A stretch of 6,075 bases of DNA from the NCBI GenBank assembly GCA_017861475.1, contig JAGFXV010000215.1, positions 1 through 6,075 on the forward strand. The letters are read 5' to 3'. This DNA comes from Bacillota bacterium (lineage in GTDB: Bacteria; Bacillota; Syntrophomonadia; Syntrophomonadales; Syntrophomonadaceae). A model generated the notes under the pieces. It did no database searches, was not told the origin of the DNA, and saw only the letters and a program-made list of their open reading frames with translations. The first letter of the stretch is position 1. Every line of letters begins with the position of its first letter. Both the position numbers and the translations under genes were made by a program. Shown here in pieces: positions 1 through 5,039 of this stretch.

Positions 1-1174
1 TCTCGAATTTGTTTTTCGTAATCGTAATGGTGAGCTCAAAACCACACTGACTTCTGCTGATATTATTAAGGTTGACGGTGAAGACTGTTTGCTTTGTGTG
101 GTAAAAGATATTACAGACCGCAAACAGATGGAACGGGATTTAATCCTGTCGGAGCAGCGTTTTACCAAGGCATTTTACTATAGTCCTATCACTATGAGCA
201 TTACTACGCTGGAAGAGGGACGTTTTTTAAATGTAAATGAAAGTTTTTGCCGGGTTCTGGGCTATACCCGTGAATATCTGCTCAGCAACAGTTCGATCGA
301 TATCGGGTTCTGGGTCGATCTTTCTCAGCGTGCAGAAGTAAAGCGTATCATTGGTGAAGGCGGTTCGGTTCGGGACATGGAAGTTCGATTCCGCAGAGAA
401 AATGATGAAATCAGGTTTGGCTTGTATTCTGCGGAAAGAATCGAGTTGGACGGCGAAATATGCATTTTGAGCCAGTTTATAGATTTGACCGAACGCAAAC
501 ATATGGAAAATGAAATGACCCGTCTGGGACAATTAAATCTGGTCGGGGAAATGGCTGCCAGCATTGCCCATGAAATCAGGAATCCTATGACTACGGTGCG
601 TGGTTATATACAGTTGTTAAGAGAAGTTGAAAAATATGCCGATGAAATCGATTCATTCAACCTGATGATCGAAGAGTTGGATAGAGCCAATTCAATCATT
701 ACGGAGTTTCTATCTTTGGCCAAAAATAAAATGGTGGAGATTAAACCGGTCAATCTTAATACCGTAATTAAAAATGTTTATCCGTTAATATTAGCCAAAA
801 CTATGATGCAGGATAAAGTGATGAGTCTGAATTTAAACAATATTCCCGATATGCTTCTGGACGAACAGGAAATCCGCCAGTTGATTCTCAATCTGATCAA
901 CAATGGTCTGGAGTCGATTCCAGAGGGGAAGGCAATATCTTTATCCACCTATACATCTAATAACCAGGTGATTCTGGCGGTGCGTGACCAGGGGGAAGGG
1001 ATCAAGGAAGAAATCATTGATAAGCTGGGAACCCCATTCTTCAGCACCAAAGAAGGTGGTACCGGATTAGGCCTGGCTGTATGTTACGGCATAGCATCCC
1101 GTTACAATGCTAAAATTGAAATAGATACAGGAATACAGGGCAGTACATTTTACGTTTGTTTTCCCCTGCAATAA
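1..1174 (+). CDS. PAS-domain sensor histidine kinase, 5' end missing
   Basis: This is the C-terminal 390 residues of a two-component sensor kinase; the reading frame is open from base 2, so the true start is upstream of the window. In order the protein shows the tail of one PAS domain (about residues 1-45, ending in a KDITDRK-type linker), a second full PAS domain (about 50-165, ending DLTERKHMENEM), a HisKA dimerisation/phosphoacceptor domain with H-box AHEIRNP (phospho-accepting His about residue 190, codon 569-571), and a HATPase_c domain. The ATPase domain has an N-box (LILNLINNGLES, Asn about 297), a G1 box (DQGEG, about 329), the TPFFSTKEGG segment and a G2 box (GTGLGLA). All catalytic boxes are intact. 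No transmembrane segment is visible in this part. The layout resembles the PAS kinases of spore-forming Firmicutes that feed Spo0F/Spo0A, but the target is not shown here and no response regulator is adjacent. A TTG at 89 is an internal codon, not the start. Confidence 0.95.
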   Translation, partial: LEFVFRNRNGELKTTLTSADIIKVDGEDCLLCVVKDITDRKQMERDLILSEQRFTKAFYYSPITMSITTLEEGRFLNVNESFCRVLGYTREYLLSNSSIDIGFWVDLSQRAEVKRIIGEGGSVRDMEVRFRRENDEIRFGLYSAERIELDGEICILSQFIDLTERKHMENEMTRLGQLNLVGEMAASIAHEIRNPMTTVRGYIQLLREVEKYADEIDSFNLMIEELDRANSIITEFLSLAKNKMVEIKPVNLNTVIKNVYPLILAKTMMQDKVMSLNLNNIPDMLLDEQEIRQLILNLINNGLESIPEGKAISLSTYTSNNQVILAVRDQGEGIKEEIIDKLGTPFFSTKEGGTGLGLAVCYGIASRYNAKIEIDTGIQGSTFYVCFPLQ

Positions 1175-1283
1175 AATTTTTAACCCCGGTTTGAGCCTGT
1201 TGCTTTACGTATTTATATGTGAAAGCGGCAGGTGTTTTGTTTTGTCTTGGATTGCTCTGCTGTTTGATTTTGCACTTTCCCAA

Positions 1284-1310
1284 GGGAGGTTCCACTGAAC
1301 CCTTCTTTTT
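1284..1310 (+). terminator. Probable Rho-independent terminator after the kinase gene
   Basis: The arms GGTTC (1288-1292) and GAACC (1297-1301) pair around a CACT loop. The stem is extended by G1286-C1302 across a bulged A and by two G-T pairs. The stem is followed by CTTTTT (1305-1310). It lies about 110 bases after the kinase stop and just before the predicted sigI promoter, which fits a transcription boundary. The stem is modest, so confidence is moderate. Confidence 0.5.
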
Positions 1311-1339
1311 GAATAGATGAAAATCTCCCGCAGATGCTA

Positions 1340-1348
1340 TGCTACAAT
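1340..1348 (+). promoter_or_regulatory. Extended -10 promoter element upstream of the sigma factor gene
   Basis: TGCTACAAT is an extended -10 motif (TG-N-TATAAT with one mismatch). No good -35 hexamer is seen 16-18 bases upstream, which is usual for extended -10 promoters. Transcription would begin near 1355, leaving a leader of about 24 bases before the ATG at 1379. This also argues against the in-frame ATG at 1334, which would precede the transcript start. SigI-type operons are often also self-activated; no convincing SigI-type promoter is seen directly upstream. Confidence 0.4.
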
Positions 1349-1378
1349 GAAAGCAGAGTTTCTATAAGGAGCGTAATA

Positions 1379-2113
1379 ATGGATAAGAATTCAGCAATCG
1401 ATGCCGATAATCTGCTGTATCAGCTTTGGCTGGATTATCGAAACGGCAATCCGGCAGCGCTTGATGATATATTTGAAAAATTAACACCATTTTGTCTGCG
1501 GGTTTGTTCCAAAACCTGTGGCAAATATATTTATGAAAATGATGACGAGGCCAGTATCGCACGATTAGCAGTGGTGGAGGCACTTGACAAATATGACCCC
1601 GCCAAAGGGACCATGCCAATTTTCATCGGGCAGGTCATAAGAAACCGCATCATTGATTATAAACGCAAAGAACGCAGACAAAGCGTAATATCTTTCAACC
1701 TGCTGTCAAAAGGGGCTTACAGGTTTGAGGAGGAAGTTGACGAATCATTCTTCGAAGAAATTATCGATTCAATAGCTAGAAAACAAGAAATTAACAAACT
1801 ACAGGATTTGTTGCAGCAGTTTCAAATTTACATTAATGAGTTGCCCAGCCTTTCACCACAACAGCAGAAAACCCGACAAAACGCCCAGCAAATTGCCGCA
1901 ATTATTGCAAATAATCAAGACCTGTGCGACTATTTGCTGACTAAAAAATCTCTGCCGCTAAAAGAACTGGAGGAAAACTGGCAGATTAATCGCAAGTTGG
2001 CTGAACGATACAGAAAATATATCATTATGGCTGTTTTGATTTATATAAATGATTTTCCTTTATTGCAGGATTATATTTTGCCGATGAAAGGAGGCCGGGC
2101 AGATGAAAACTAA
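1379..2113 (+). CDS. sigI: RNA polymerase sigma factor, SigI family
   Basis: The product is a 244-residue alternative sigma factor of the SigI group, which directs RNA polymerase to promoters for envelope, heat-stress or polysaccharide-responsive genes in Firmicutes. The N-terminal half is a sigma-70 region 2-like domain. Residues about 54-100 carry the run DDEASIARLAVVEALDKYDP and then FIGQVIRNRIIDYKRKERR, characteristic of SigI (core binding and -10 recognition). The C-terminal domain (about 150-235) includes LPLKELEENWQINRKLAERYRKYI followed by YINDFPLLQDYI, matching the SigI-specific C-terminal helical domain rather than a classic region 4. The ATG at 1379 is chosen because AAGGAG (1366-1371) sits 7 bases upstream; the longer frame from 1334 has no such site. 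The gene overlaps the next by 11 bp, a sign of translational coupling with its anti-sigma factor. The family assignment is firm; the regulon is unknown, and clostridia often hold several SigI paralogues. Confidence 0.92.
   Translation: MDKNSAIDADNLLYQLWLDYRNGNPAALDDIFEKLTPFCLRVCSKTCGKYIYENDDEASIARLAVVEALDKYDPAKGTMPIFIGQVIRNRIIDYKRKERRQSVISFNLLSKGAYRFEEEVDESFFEEIIDSIARKQEINKLQDLLQQFQIYINELPSLSPQQQKTRQNAQQIAAIIANNQDLCDYLLTKKSLPLKELEENWQINRKLAERYRKYIIMAVLIYINDFPLLQDYILPMKGGRADEN
2087..2094 (+). promoter_or_regulatory. Ribosome binding site of the rsgI-like gene inside sigI
   Basis: AAAGGAGG lies 8 bases before the ATG at 2103 and inside the last codons of the sigma factor gene. It is a near-perfect Shine-Dalgarno sequence and fixes the start of the overlapping anti-sigma gene, so that translation can be coupled. 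Confidence 0.85.
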
Positions 2114-2912
2114 AAAAGGAATTGTCGTGGAAGCCGATAAAAACAAAGCGGTTATTTTACTGCCGGGCGGCGAATATAGGAAAGTTCGTACCGGAGGCAA
2201 CTATCTTGAAGAAGGCGATTTGTATGAGTATAACAGTACTCCCGTGGTCAGATATGCAGTTGCCGCTGTTTTATTGCTGGCCATCATTGTAGGCGGCATA
2301 GACTATAATTCCGTCAAAGCATATGCCAGTCTGGGGACAGATCTCGAACTGGGCATCAACCGCTGGGGCAGAGTCGTGTCTGTACAGGCCAAAAGCATCG
2401 AAGGTCAGCAAATACTGGATAATGTGCAGGTGAAAAATGATAAACTCGAAATTGCTGTGGAGAAAATAACCCGACAGGCAATGAAAGAAGAGAATAAAAA
2501 TCCGCAGGAAATCCGCCAAAATCTCAAGACCAAAGTCAACGCCAAGGATAATCAAAAACTCGAAGAAAATATTAAAAAAAATGTTAACAAAGGGCTGGAT
2601 AAAGCAATTCCCAATGAAAAGGTGAAAATCAACAAGGGGAAAGGCAACGGTCATAACCAGAATGAACAACAGCAGGTCATCAATGATTTGCAGGTAAATA
2701 CAGAGCAGACATTAGACGAAGAGAATGATAATAGCGAACCGCAAGAAATATTATCAGAAGAAAACGATGACAAACAGGAGATAGAGAAAGAAGAGAAAAA
2801 GCTCGAGCATTCTGAAAAAAAGGACGAGCAAAATGAAAAACAGAAATCCAGCCAGAACAGTAAAAATGAAAATTCCCAATCAAATAGCAAGAATAAAAAC
2901 AATGAAGAATGA
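2103..2912 (+). CDS. rsgI: RsgI-type membrane anti-sigma factor with charged low-complexity outer domain
   Basis: The product is a 269-residue single-pass membrane protein that should hold the co-encoded SigI inactive. Residues 3-45 (GIVVEADKNKAVILLPGGEYRKV...) match the RsgI N-terminal sigma-binding domain in the cytoplasm. Residues about 51-66 (VAAVLLLAIIVGG) form one membrane helix. A juxtamembrane domain with AYASLGTDLELGINRWGRV (about 73-91) follows, giving an N-in, C-out topology. From about residue 125 the protein is rich in Lys, Glu, Asn and Gln, and the last 75 residues or so are almost entirely charged or polar and probably disordered. No carbohydrate-binding or peptidase domain is seen, unlike the cellulosome-sensing RsgI proteins of Clostridium thermocellum. 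The usual DINPS-type motif of the juxtamembrane region, where RsgI proteins cleave themselves between Asn and Pro, is not present here. The start follows a strong ribosome site in sigI. The role is secure by operon context; the signal sensed is unknown. Confidence 0.88.
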   Translation: MKTKKGIVVEADKNKAVILLPGGEYRKVRTGGNYLEEGDLYEYNSTPVVRYAVAAVLLLAIIVGGIDYNSVKAYASLGTDLELGINRWGRVVSVQAKSIEGQQILDNVQVKNDKLEIAVEKITRQAMKEENKNPQEIRQNLKTKVNAKDNQKLEENIKKNVNKGLDKAIPNEKVKINKGKGNGHNQNEQQQVINDLQVNTEQTLDEENDNSEPQEILSEENDDKQEIEKEEKKLEHSEKKDEQNEKQKSSQNSKNENSQSNSKNKNNEE

Positions 2913-2940
2913 AGAGGAAGCAACTACGATTCTTCAGACC

Positions 2941-2962
2941 TATTTTATAATTATTTTATAAC
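2941..2962. repeat. Two-copy AT-rich tandem repeat
   Basis: TATTTTATAAT (2941-2951) is followed directly by TATTTTATAAC (2952-2962), identical at 10 of 11 positions. It lies 6 bases before the parS-like site. It may be only local AT-rich slippage, or an easily melted flank. Confidence 0.6.
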
Positions 2963-2968
2963 AGAAAA

Positions 2969-2984
2969 TGTTTCACGTGAACCT
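2969..2984. promoter_or_regulatory. parS-like (Spo0J/ParB or Noc-type) palindrome
   Basis: TGTTTCACGTGAACCT matches the Firmicute parS consensus TGTTNCACGTGAAACA at 14 of 16 positions. The central TTCACGTGAA is an intact 10-bp palindrome; the two differences are in the right outer arm. parS sites are bound by ParB/Spo0J, which loads SMC and organises the origin region; Noc uses a related box (ATTTCCCGGGAAAT), which fits less well. The site is intergenic, as many parS sites are. One degenerate site can arise by chance, so this is a candidate. Confidence 0.5.
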
Positions 2985-2994
2985 ACATGGCTGT

Positions 2995-3022
2995 TTGACA
3001 CAACCAATGATGAAAATATTAT
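2995..3022 (+). promoter_or_regulatory. Near-consensus sigma-A promoter with no gene behind it
   Basis: A perfect -35 TTGACA (2995-3000) is separated by 16 bases from TATTAT (3017-3022, 5 of 6). Transcription would begin about 3029, at the left edge of the inverted repeat. No plus-strand ORF follows before lspA at 5040, so the product would be a non-coding RNA, an antisense RNA to the minus-strand ORF at 3246-3506, or nothing. Confidence 0.45.
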
Positions 3023-3025
3023 TTA

Positions 3026-3100
3026 TGTCATCCTGAGCGTTAGCGAAGGATCTACTTCCGACTTTCAGAAAGAGATTCTTCACTTGCGTTCAGAATGACA
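3026..3100. repeat. Imperfect inverted repeat, dispersed REP/MITE-like element
   Basis: The left arm 3026-3053 begins TGTCATCCTGAGCG and contains AGCGAAGGATCT; the right arm 3073-3100 begins AGATTCTTCACTT and ends CAGAATGACA. The arms are complementary at 22 of 28 positions, with three more G-T pairs when read as plus-strand RNA, around a 19-base spacer. The wording TGTCATCCTGAGCG...GAAGGATCT and its mirrored partner is, from memory, a widespread intergenic repeat in many bacterial genomes. No transposase lies nearby, so the element would be non-autonomous. It is unlikely to be a terminator because no T-tract follows the right arm. Confidence 0.7.
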
Positions 3101-3245
3101 GAAACGGTATTTTCTTATTAAACAATCCTGGAGCTGAAAGCCTGAACGATGGGAATTGTTCGTTCATAATACAAAAATCATTTAATTAATTATGGAAAAC
3201 TTTCCAAAAAAATATGAAGCAAAAAGATCATCCCTATGCTTCAGT

Positions 3246-3506
3246 CTAACCGCCTGCTCTGAGAAAATTTTTATAAAATTTAGCAAGGAACTCATCAAAT
3301 TTGTCTTCCTCAACATTCAAGGTGATCAAGACTTGATGAATTTTAAATGAACCGAGTATTTTCTTGGACTCTGGTCCTACCAATGCCTCCCAATTACATC
3401 CTTTGAATGTTTTTTGATCTTCTGTTTTGCCACCGATTTTAAGAAAGTATTCTATAAAATCTTTTCGATAAATCCCATTCATTTCAAGAGTTTTGCTTTT
3501 TATCAT
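3246..3506 (-). CDS. Small uncharacterised protein, 86 residues
   Basis: I do not firmly recognise this protein. It begins MIKSKTLEMNGIYRKDFIEYF and ends FYKNFLRAGG, and has an alternating strand-helix-strand look with no membrane segment, no signal peptide and no Cys cluster (one Cys only). The central FKGCNWEALVGPE and the stretch VLITLNVEEDKFDEFLAKF suggest a small alpha/beta domain. From memory it resembles the standalone C-terminal domain of MoaD-related proteins (DUF1952-like), which also ends in a Gly-Gly; this is unverified, and the terminal Gly-Gly may be coincidence. The ATG at 3506 has a weak AAGG-containing ribosome site upstream (GGTAAGG, about 9 bases away). The gene is more AT-rich than the CoA-transferase gene beside it and is flanked by repeats and hairpins, so it may be an acquired or relic gene. 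The sensible composition and intact frame favour a real gene. Confidence 0.6.
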   Translation of the reverse strand: MIKSKTLEMNGIYRKDFIEYFLKIGGKTEDQKTFKGCNWEALVGPESKKILGSFKIHQVLITLNVEEDKFDEFLAKFYKNFLRAGG

Positions 3507-3591
3507 TTCATCAACCTTACCCTAATATGATTTAGGTAATTTTAAGTAAACTGTACACTGCAATTACTATAGGGGAAAGGCATTATATTTT

Positions 3592-3620
3592 AAGTGTCAG
3601 GAGAAAGACTCCTGACACTT
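3592..3620. terminator. Perfect 12-bp hairpin between convergent-side gene ends
   Basis: AAGTGTCAGGAG (3592-3603) and CTCCTGACACTT (3609-3620) pair perfectly around AAAGA. It begins 15 bases past the stop of the minus-strand CoA-transferase gene, where its terminator is expected. On that strand, however, the hairpin is followed by AAAATATAATG, not a T-tract; on the plus strand it is followed by TTTACGTTTA, but no plus-strand gene ends here. It may therefore act as a mRNA 3'-end stabiliser or be a dispersed hairpin repeat rather than a classic intrinsic terminator. Confidence 0.55.
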
Positions 3621-3635
3621 TACGTTTAGCTTAAA

Positions 3636-4919
3636 TTATATGAGATCACGGCGGCGGGCTTCAAACATCAGTTCGTCCCGGAAATCGGGATGGGCTACGC
3701 TGATGATGTTTTTAACCCGTTGTCTGACCGATTGGCCTTTGATTTTGGCCGGACCGTATTCGGTTATAACATAATCGGCACAGGATCGAGGAGTAGTAAT
3801 GATCCCTCCCGGGGTTATCTGGGGTGCAATCTTGGAAATGGGGCGGCCTTCGTTGTTTCTCGGGTAGGCAACTGCCGGGGTGGCAATAATTGAAACACCG
3901 CCTTTGGACAGGAAGGCTCCGTCAACGAAATCCAGCTGTCCGCCCGGGTGGGTATATTGTTTGTAACCCATCGATTCCGAACAGATCTGTCCGGTCAAAT
4001 CAACTTGCAAACACGCATTGATCGAAACCATGTTATCGTTTTTGCCGATGATATAAGGATTATTGACAAAGTTGACCGGATGAAACTCAACCCCGGGGTT
4101 GTCATCGATCCATTCATACAGTTTTTTAGTGCCCATGGCAAAAGTAAAGATGGAGCGGTGGGGCATAAAATTTTTGCGTCGATTGGTCACAACTTCATTT
4201 TCCCACAGATCAATCATGGTATCGCAAGCCATTTCAATACCCAGCTGTATGGTCGAACCGTCTTTTACAAATTCGGCACAGTAATGACCGATGGTGTTTT
4301 CTTCCGGAGACATGGAACCGGTATCGGGTAATACGGCCAGGTCCTGATCCTGCTCGACAATGGCATCGACTTCTGATATATGTATGTAATTCAATCCACG
4401 GCTTCTTGGGACTTCGTTGTTGACCTGGACCAGAACGGCATAACGATCGTCTCCAGCCCGGCGTCTTCGGGCTGCATTCTGGGCGATGGCTACGGTCGTG
4501 TCGGCTCCCAAACCGAGACAAAAATATCCGTGTTTGTCCATGGGAGTAACGTTCAGCATGGCCACGTGCATGGGACGAAAATTATCTTCGGTGTAGATTT
4601 TGGGCATCTCGTGAAAGCGGATCGGAGACATGGTGAAGTCTCCGCTGACCACTTTGTCCCGGCAGGAGGACGGATAACCGCAGTCGACCTGGATATTGGT
4701 GTCACGGTTCAGTTTGCGCCAGGTGTTTTGCGGGTGAATATCAACGATATGATTGACGGTAATGTCTTCGACTTCAGGCTCACGGTCGACCAGGGCACTG
4801 ACCAGCGCCAGCGGAACCGGTACGGCAATACCGATCCATACTTCGGTATGATTCTTGACCAATTTTACGGCTTCCTCAGCCGACATCAATCTGCTTTTGT
4901 ACATTTCCCTTAAATTCAA
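3636..4919 (-). CDS. Acetyl-CoA hydrolase/CoA-transferase family protein, 4-hydroxybutyrate CoA-transferase-like
   Basis: The 427-residue product belongs to the family that moves CoA between acyl-CoA and acetate or another acid through a glutamyl-CoA intermediate, in the cytoplasm. In butyrate-producing or syntrophic clostridia such enzymes act in 4-hydroxybutyrate, butyrate or related acid metabolism; the substrate here cannot be read from sequence. The N-terminal domain starts MNLREMYKSRLMSAEEAVK, in line with the start of known 4-hydroxybutyrate CoA-transferases. The C-terminal domain shows MVSINACLQVDLTGQICSES, then YTHPGGQLDFVDGA (about 322-335), VITEYGPAKIKGQSVRQR (384-401) and AHPDFRDEL. 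The probable catalytic residue is Glu229 in QLGIEM. In relatives a stretch of about 21 residues (GAIPDAVL...LGIHS) lies between QLGI and the glutamate; it is absent here. The TTG start at 4919 is supported by AAGGAG (4934-4929) 9 bases upstream and by N-terminal similarity; an ATG at 4904 is less likely. The gene diverges from lspA. Confidence 0.92.
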   Translation of the reverse strand: MNLREMYKSRLMSAEEAVKLVKNHTEVWIGIAVPVPLALVSALVDREPEVEDITVNHIVDIHPQNTWRKLNRDTNIQVDCGYPSSCRDKVVSGDFTMSPIRFHEMPKIYTEDNFRPMHVAMLNVTPMDKHGYFCLGLGADTTVAIAQNAARRRRAGDDRYAVLVQVNNEVPRSRGLNYIHISEVDAIVEQDQDLAVLPDTGSMSPEENTIGHYCAEFVKDGSTIQLGIEMACDTMIDLWENEVVTNRRKNFMPHRSIFTFAMGTKKLYEWIDDNPGVEFHPVNFVNNPYIIGKNDNMVSINACLQVDLTGQICSESMGYKQYTHPGGQLDFVDGAFLSKGGVSIIATPAVAYPRNNEGRPISKIAPQITPGGIITTPRSCADYVITEYGPAKIKGQSVRQRVKNIISVAHPDFRDELMFEARRRDLI

Positions 4920-4953
4920 ATGATTTCACTCCTTGATATTTTTACATATCTGC

Positions 4954-4982
4954 CTGTTGCTCTTGCTGTATGTTTGCAACAG
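4954..4982. repeat. 7-bp inverted repeat in the CoA-transferase leader
   Basis: CTGTTGC (4954-4960) and GCAACAG (4976-4982) are perfect inverted arms with a 15-base spacer. On the minus strand they lie just downstream of the predicted -10, so they would form a hairpin at the start of the CoA-transferase mRNA or an operator. On the plus strand they overlap the suggested lspA promoter. Confidence 0.45.
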
Positions 4983-4991
4983 TATTATTAT
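4963..4991 (+). promoter_or_regulatory. Possible lspA promoter
   Basis: TTGCTG (4963-4968) and TATTAT (4986-4991) are spaced by 17 bases. The -10 matches consensus at 5 of 6 positions and the -35 at 3 of 6. Transcription would begin near 4998, directly before the palindrome at 5001-5016, so a bound repressor there could also block lspA. Confidence 0.35.
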
Positions 4992-5014
4992 ATCTTAAAT
5001 TGGTAATATGTTAC
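4987..5014 (-). promoter_or_regulatory. Promoter of the CoA-transferase gene
   Basis: On the minus strand a perfect TATAAT (4992-4987) follows GTAACA (5014-5009, 4 of 6 to TTGACA) with a 16-base spacer. It lies about 67 bases upstream of the TTG start. The -10 shares bases with the suggested lspA -10 on the other strand, so the two promoters would compete. Confidence 0.5.
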
Positions 5015-5016
5015 CA
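5001..5016. promoter_or_regulatory. Operator-like palindrome in the divergent promoter region
   Basis: TGGTAATATGTTACCA is a 16-bp palindrome, matching its own reverse complement at 14 of 16 positions with perfect 6-bp arms (TGGTAA/TTACCA). It covers the -35 and much of the spacer of the predicted CoA-transferase promoter. The form suits a dimeric repressor, for example of the TetR or GntR type; no regulator gene is in the window. Confidence 0.5.
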
Positions 5017-5039
5017 TAGGCATTAAAGGGGGAATTCAA

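Larger units (their letters stand above)
2913..3245. other. Structured non-coding interval between rsgI and the small minus-strand ORF
   Basis: No credible ORF is seen in these 333 bases on either strand. The interval holds an 11-bp AT-rich tandem repeat, a parS-like palindrome, an isolated sigma-A-type promoter and a 75-bp inverted repeat, each listed separately. The remainder (3101-3245) is AT-rich. It contains a weak AACAAT/ATTGTT inverted repeat (about 3121-3160) and a short TGGAA/TTCCA stem near 3193-3207, neither with a proper T-tract. No clear terminator for rsgI is visible. Confidence 0.6.

Noticed and set aside
227..564. Minus-strand open frames inside the histidine kinase gene
   Set aside because: They are shadows of the PAS domain coding sequence, with no ribosome site and no family resemblance.
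1182..1211. AACCCC...CGTA resembling a SigI-type promoter after the kinase gene
   Set aside because: The spacing of 20 bases between the two elements is longer than I would expect, it lies upstream of the probable terminator, and such short motifs occur by chance.
1334..1378. Longer form of the sigma factor starting at the ATG at 1334
   Set aside because: It has no ribosome site, it would overlap the extended -10 promoter, and the ATG at 1379 has AAGGAG at ideal spacing with SigI-like sequence beginning there.
2651..2923. Minus-strand Ser/Phe/Cys-rich open frame under the rsgI tail
   Set aside because: Its composition is the mirror of the Lys/Glu/Asn-rich codons of the rsgI tail, so it is a shadow frame.
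3026..3100. The 75-bp inverted repeat as a CRISPR repeat or attachment site
   Set aside because: There is only one unit, with no spacers, no direct repeats and no integrase or cas genes nearby.
3193..3212. TGGAA/TTCCA stem followed by A residues as a terminator
   Set aside because: The stem is short and AT-rich, no T-tract follows on the plus strand, and the minus-strand tail is mixed sequence.
3948..4913. Plus-strand open frames opposite the CoA-transferase gene (3948-4331 and 4380-4913)
   Set aside because: They have no ribosome sites and no recognisable domains, and they lie fully inside a clear conserved gene on the other strand.
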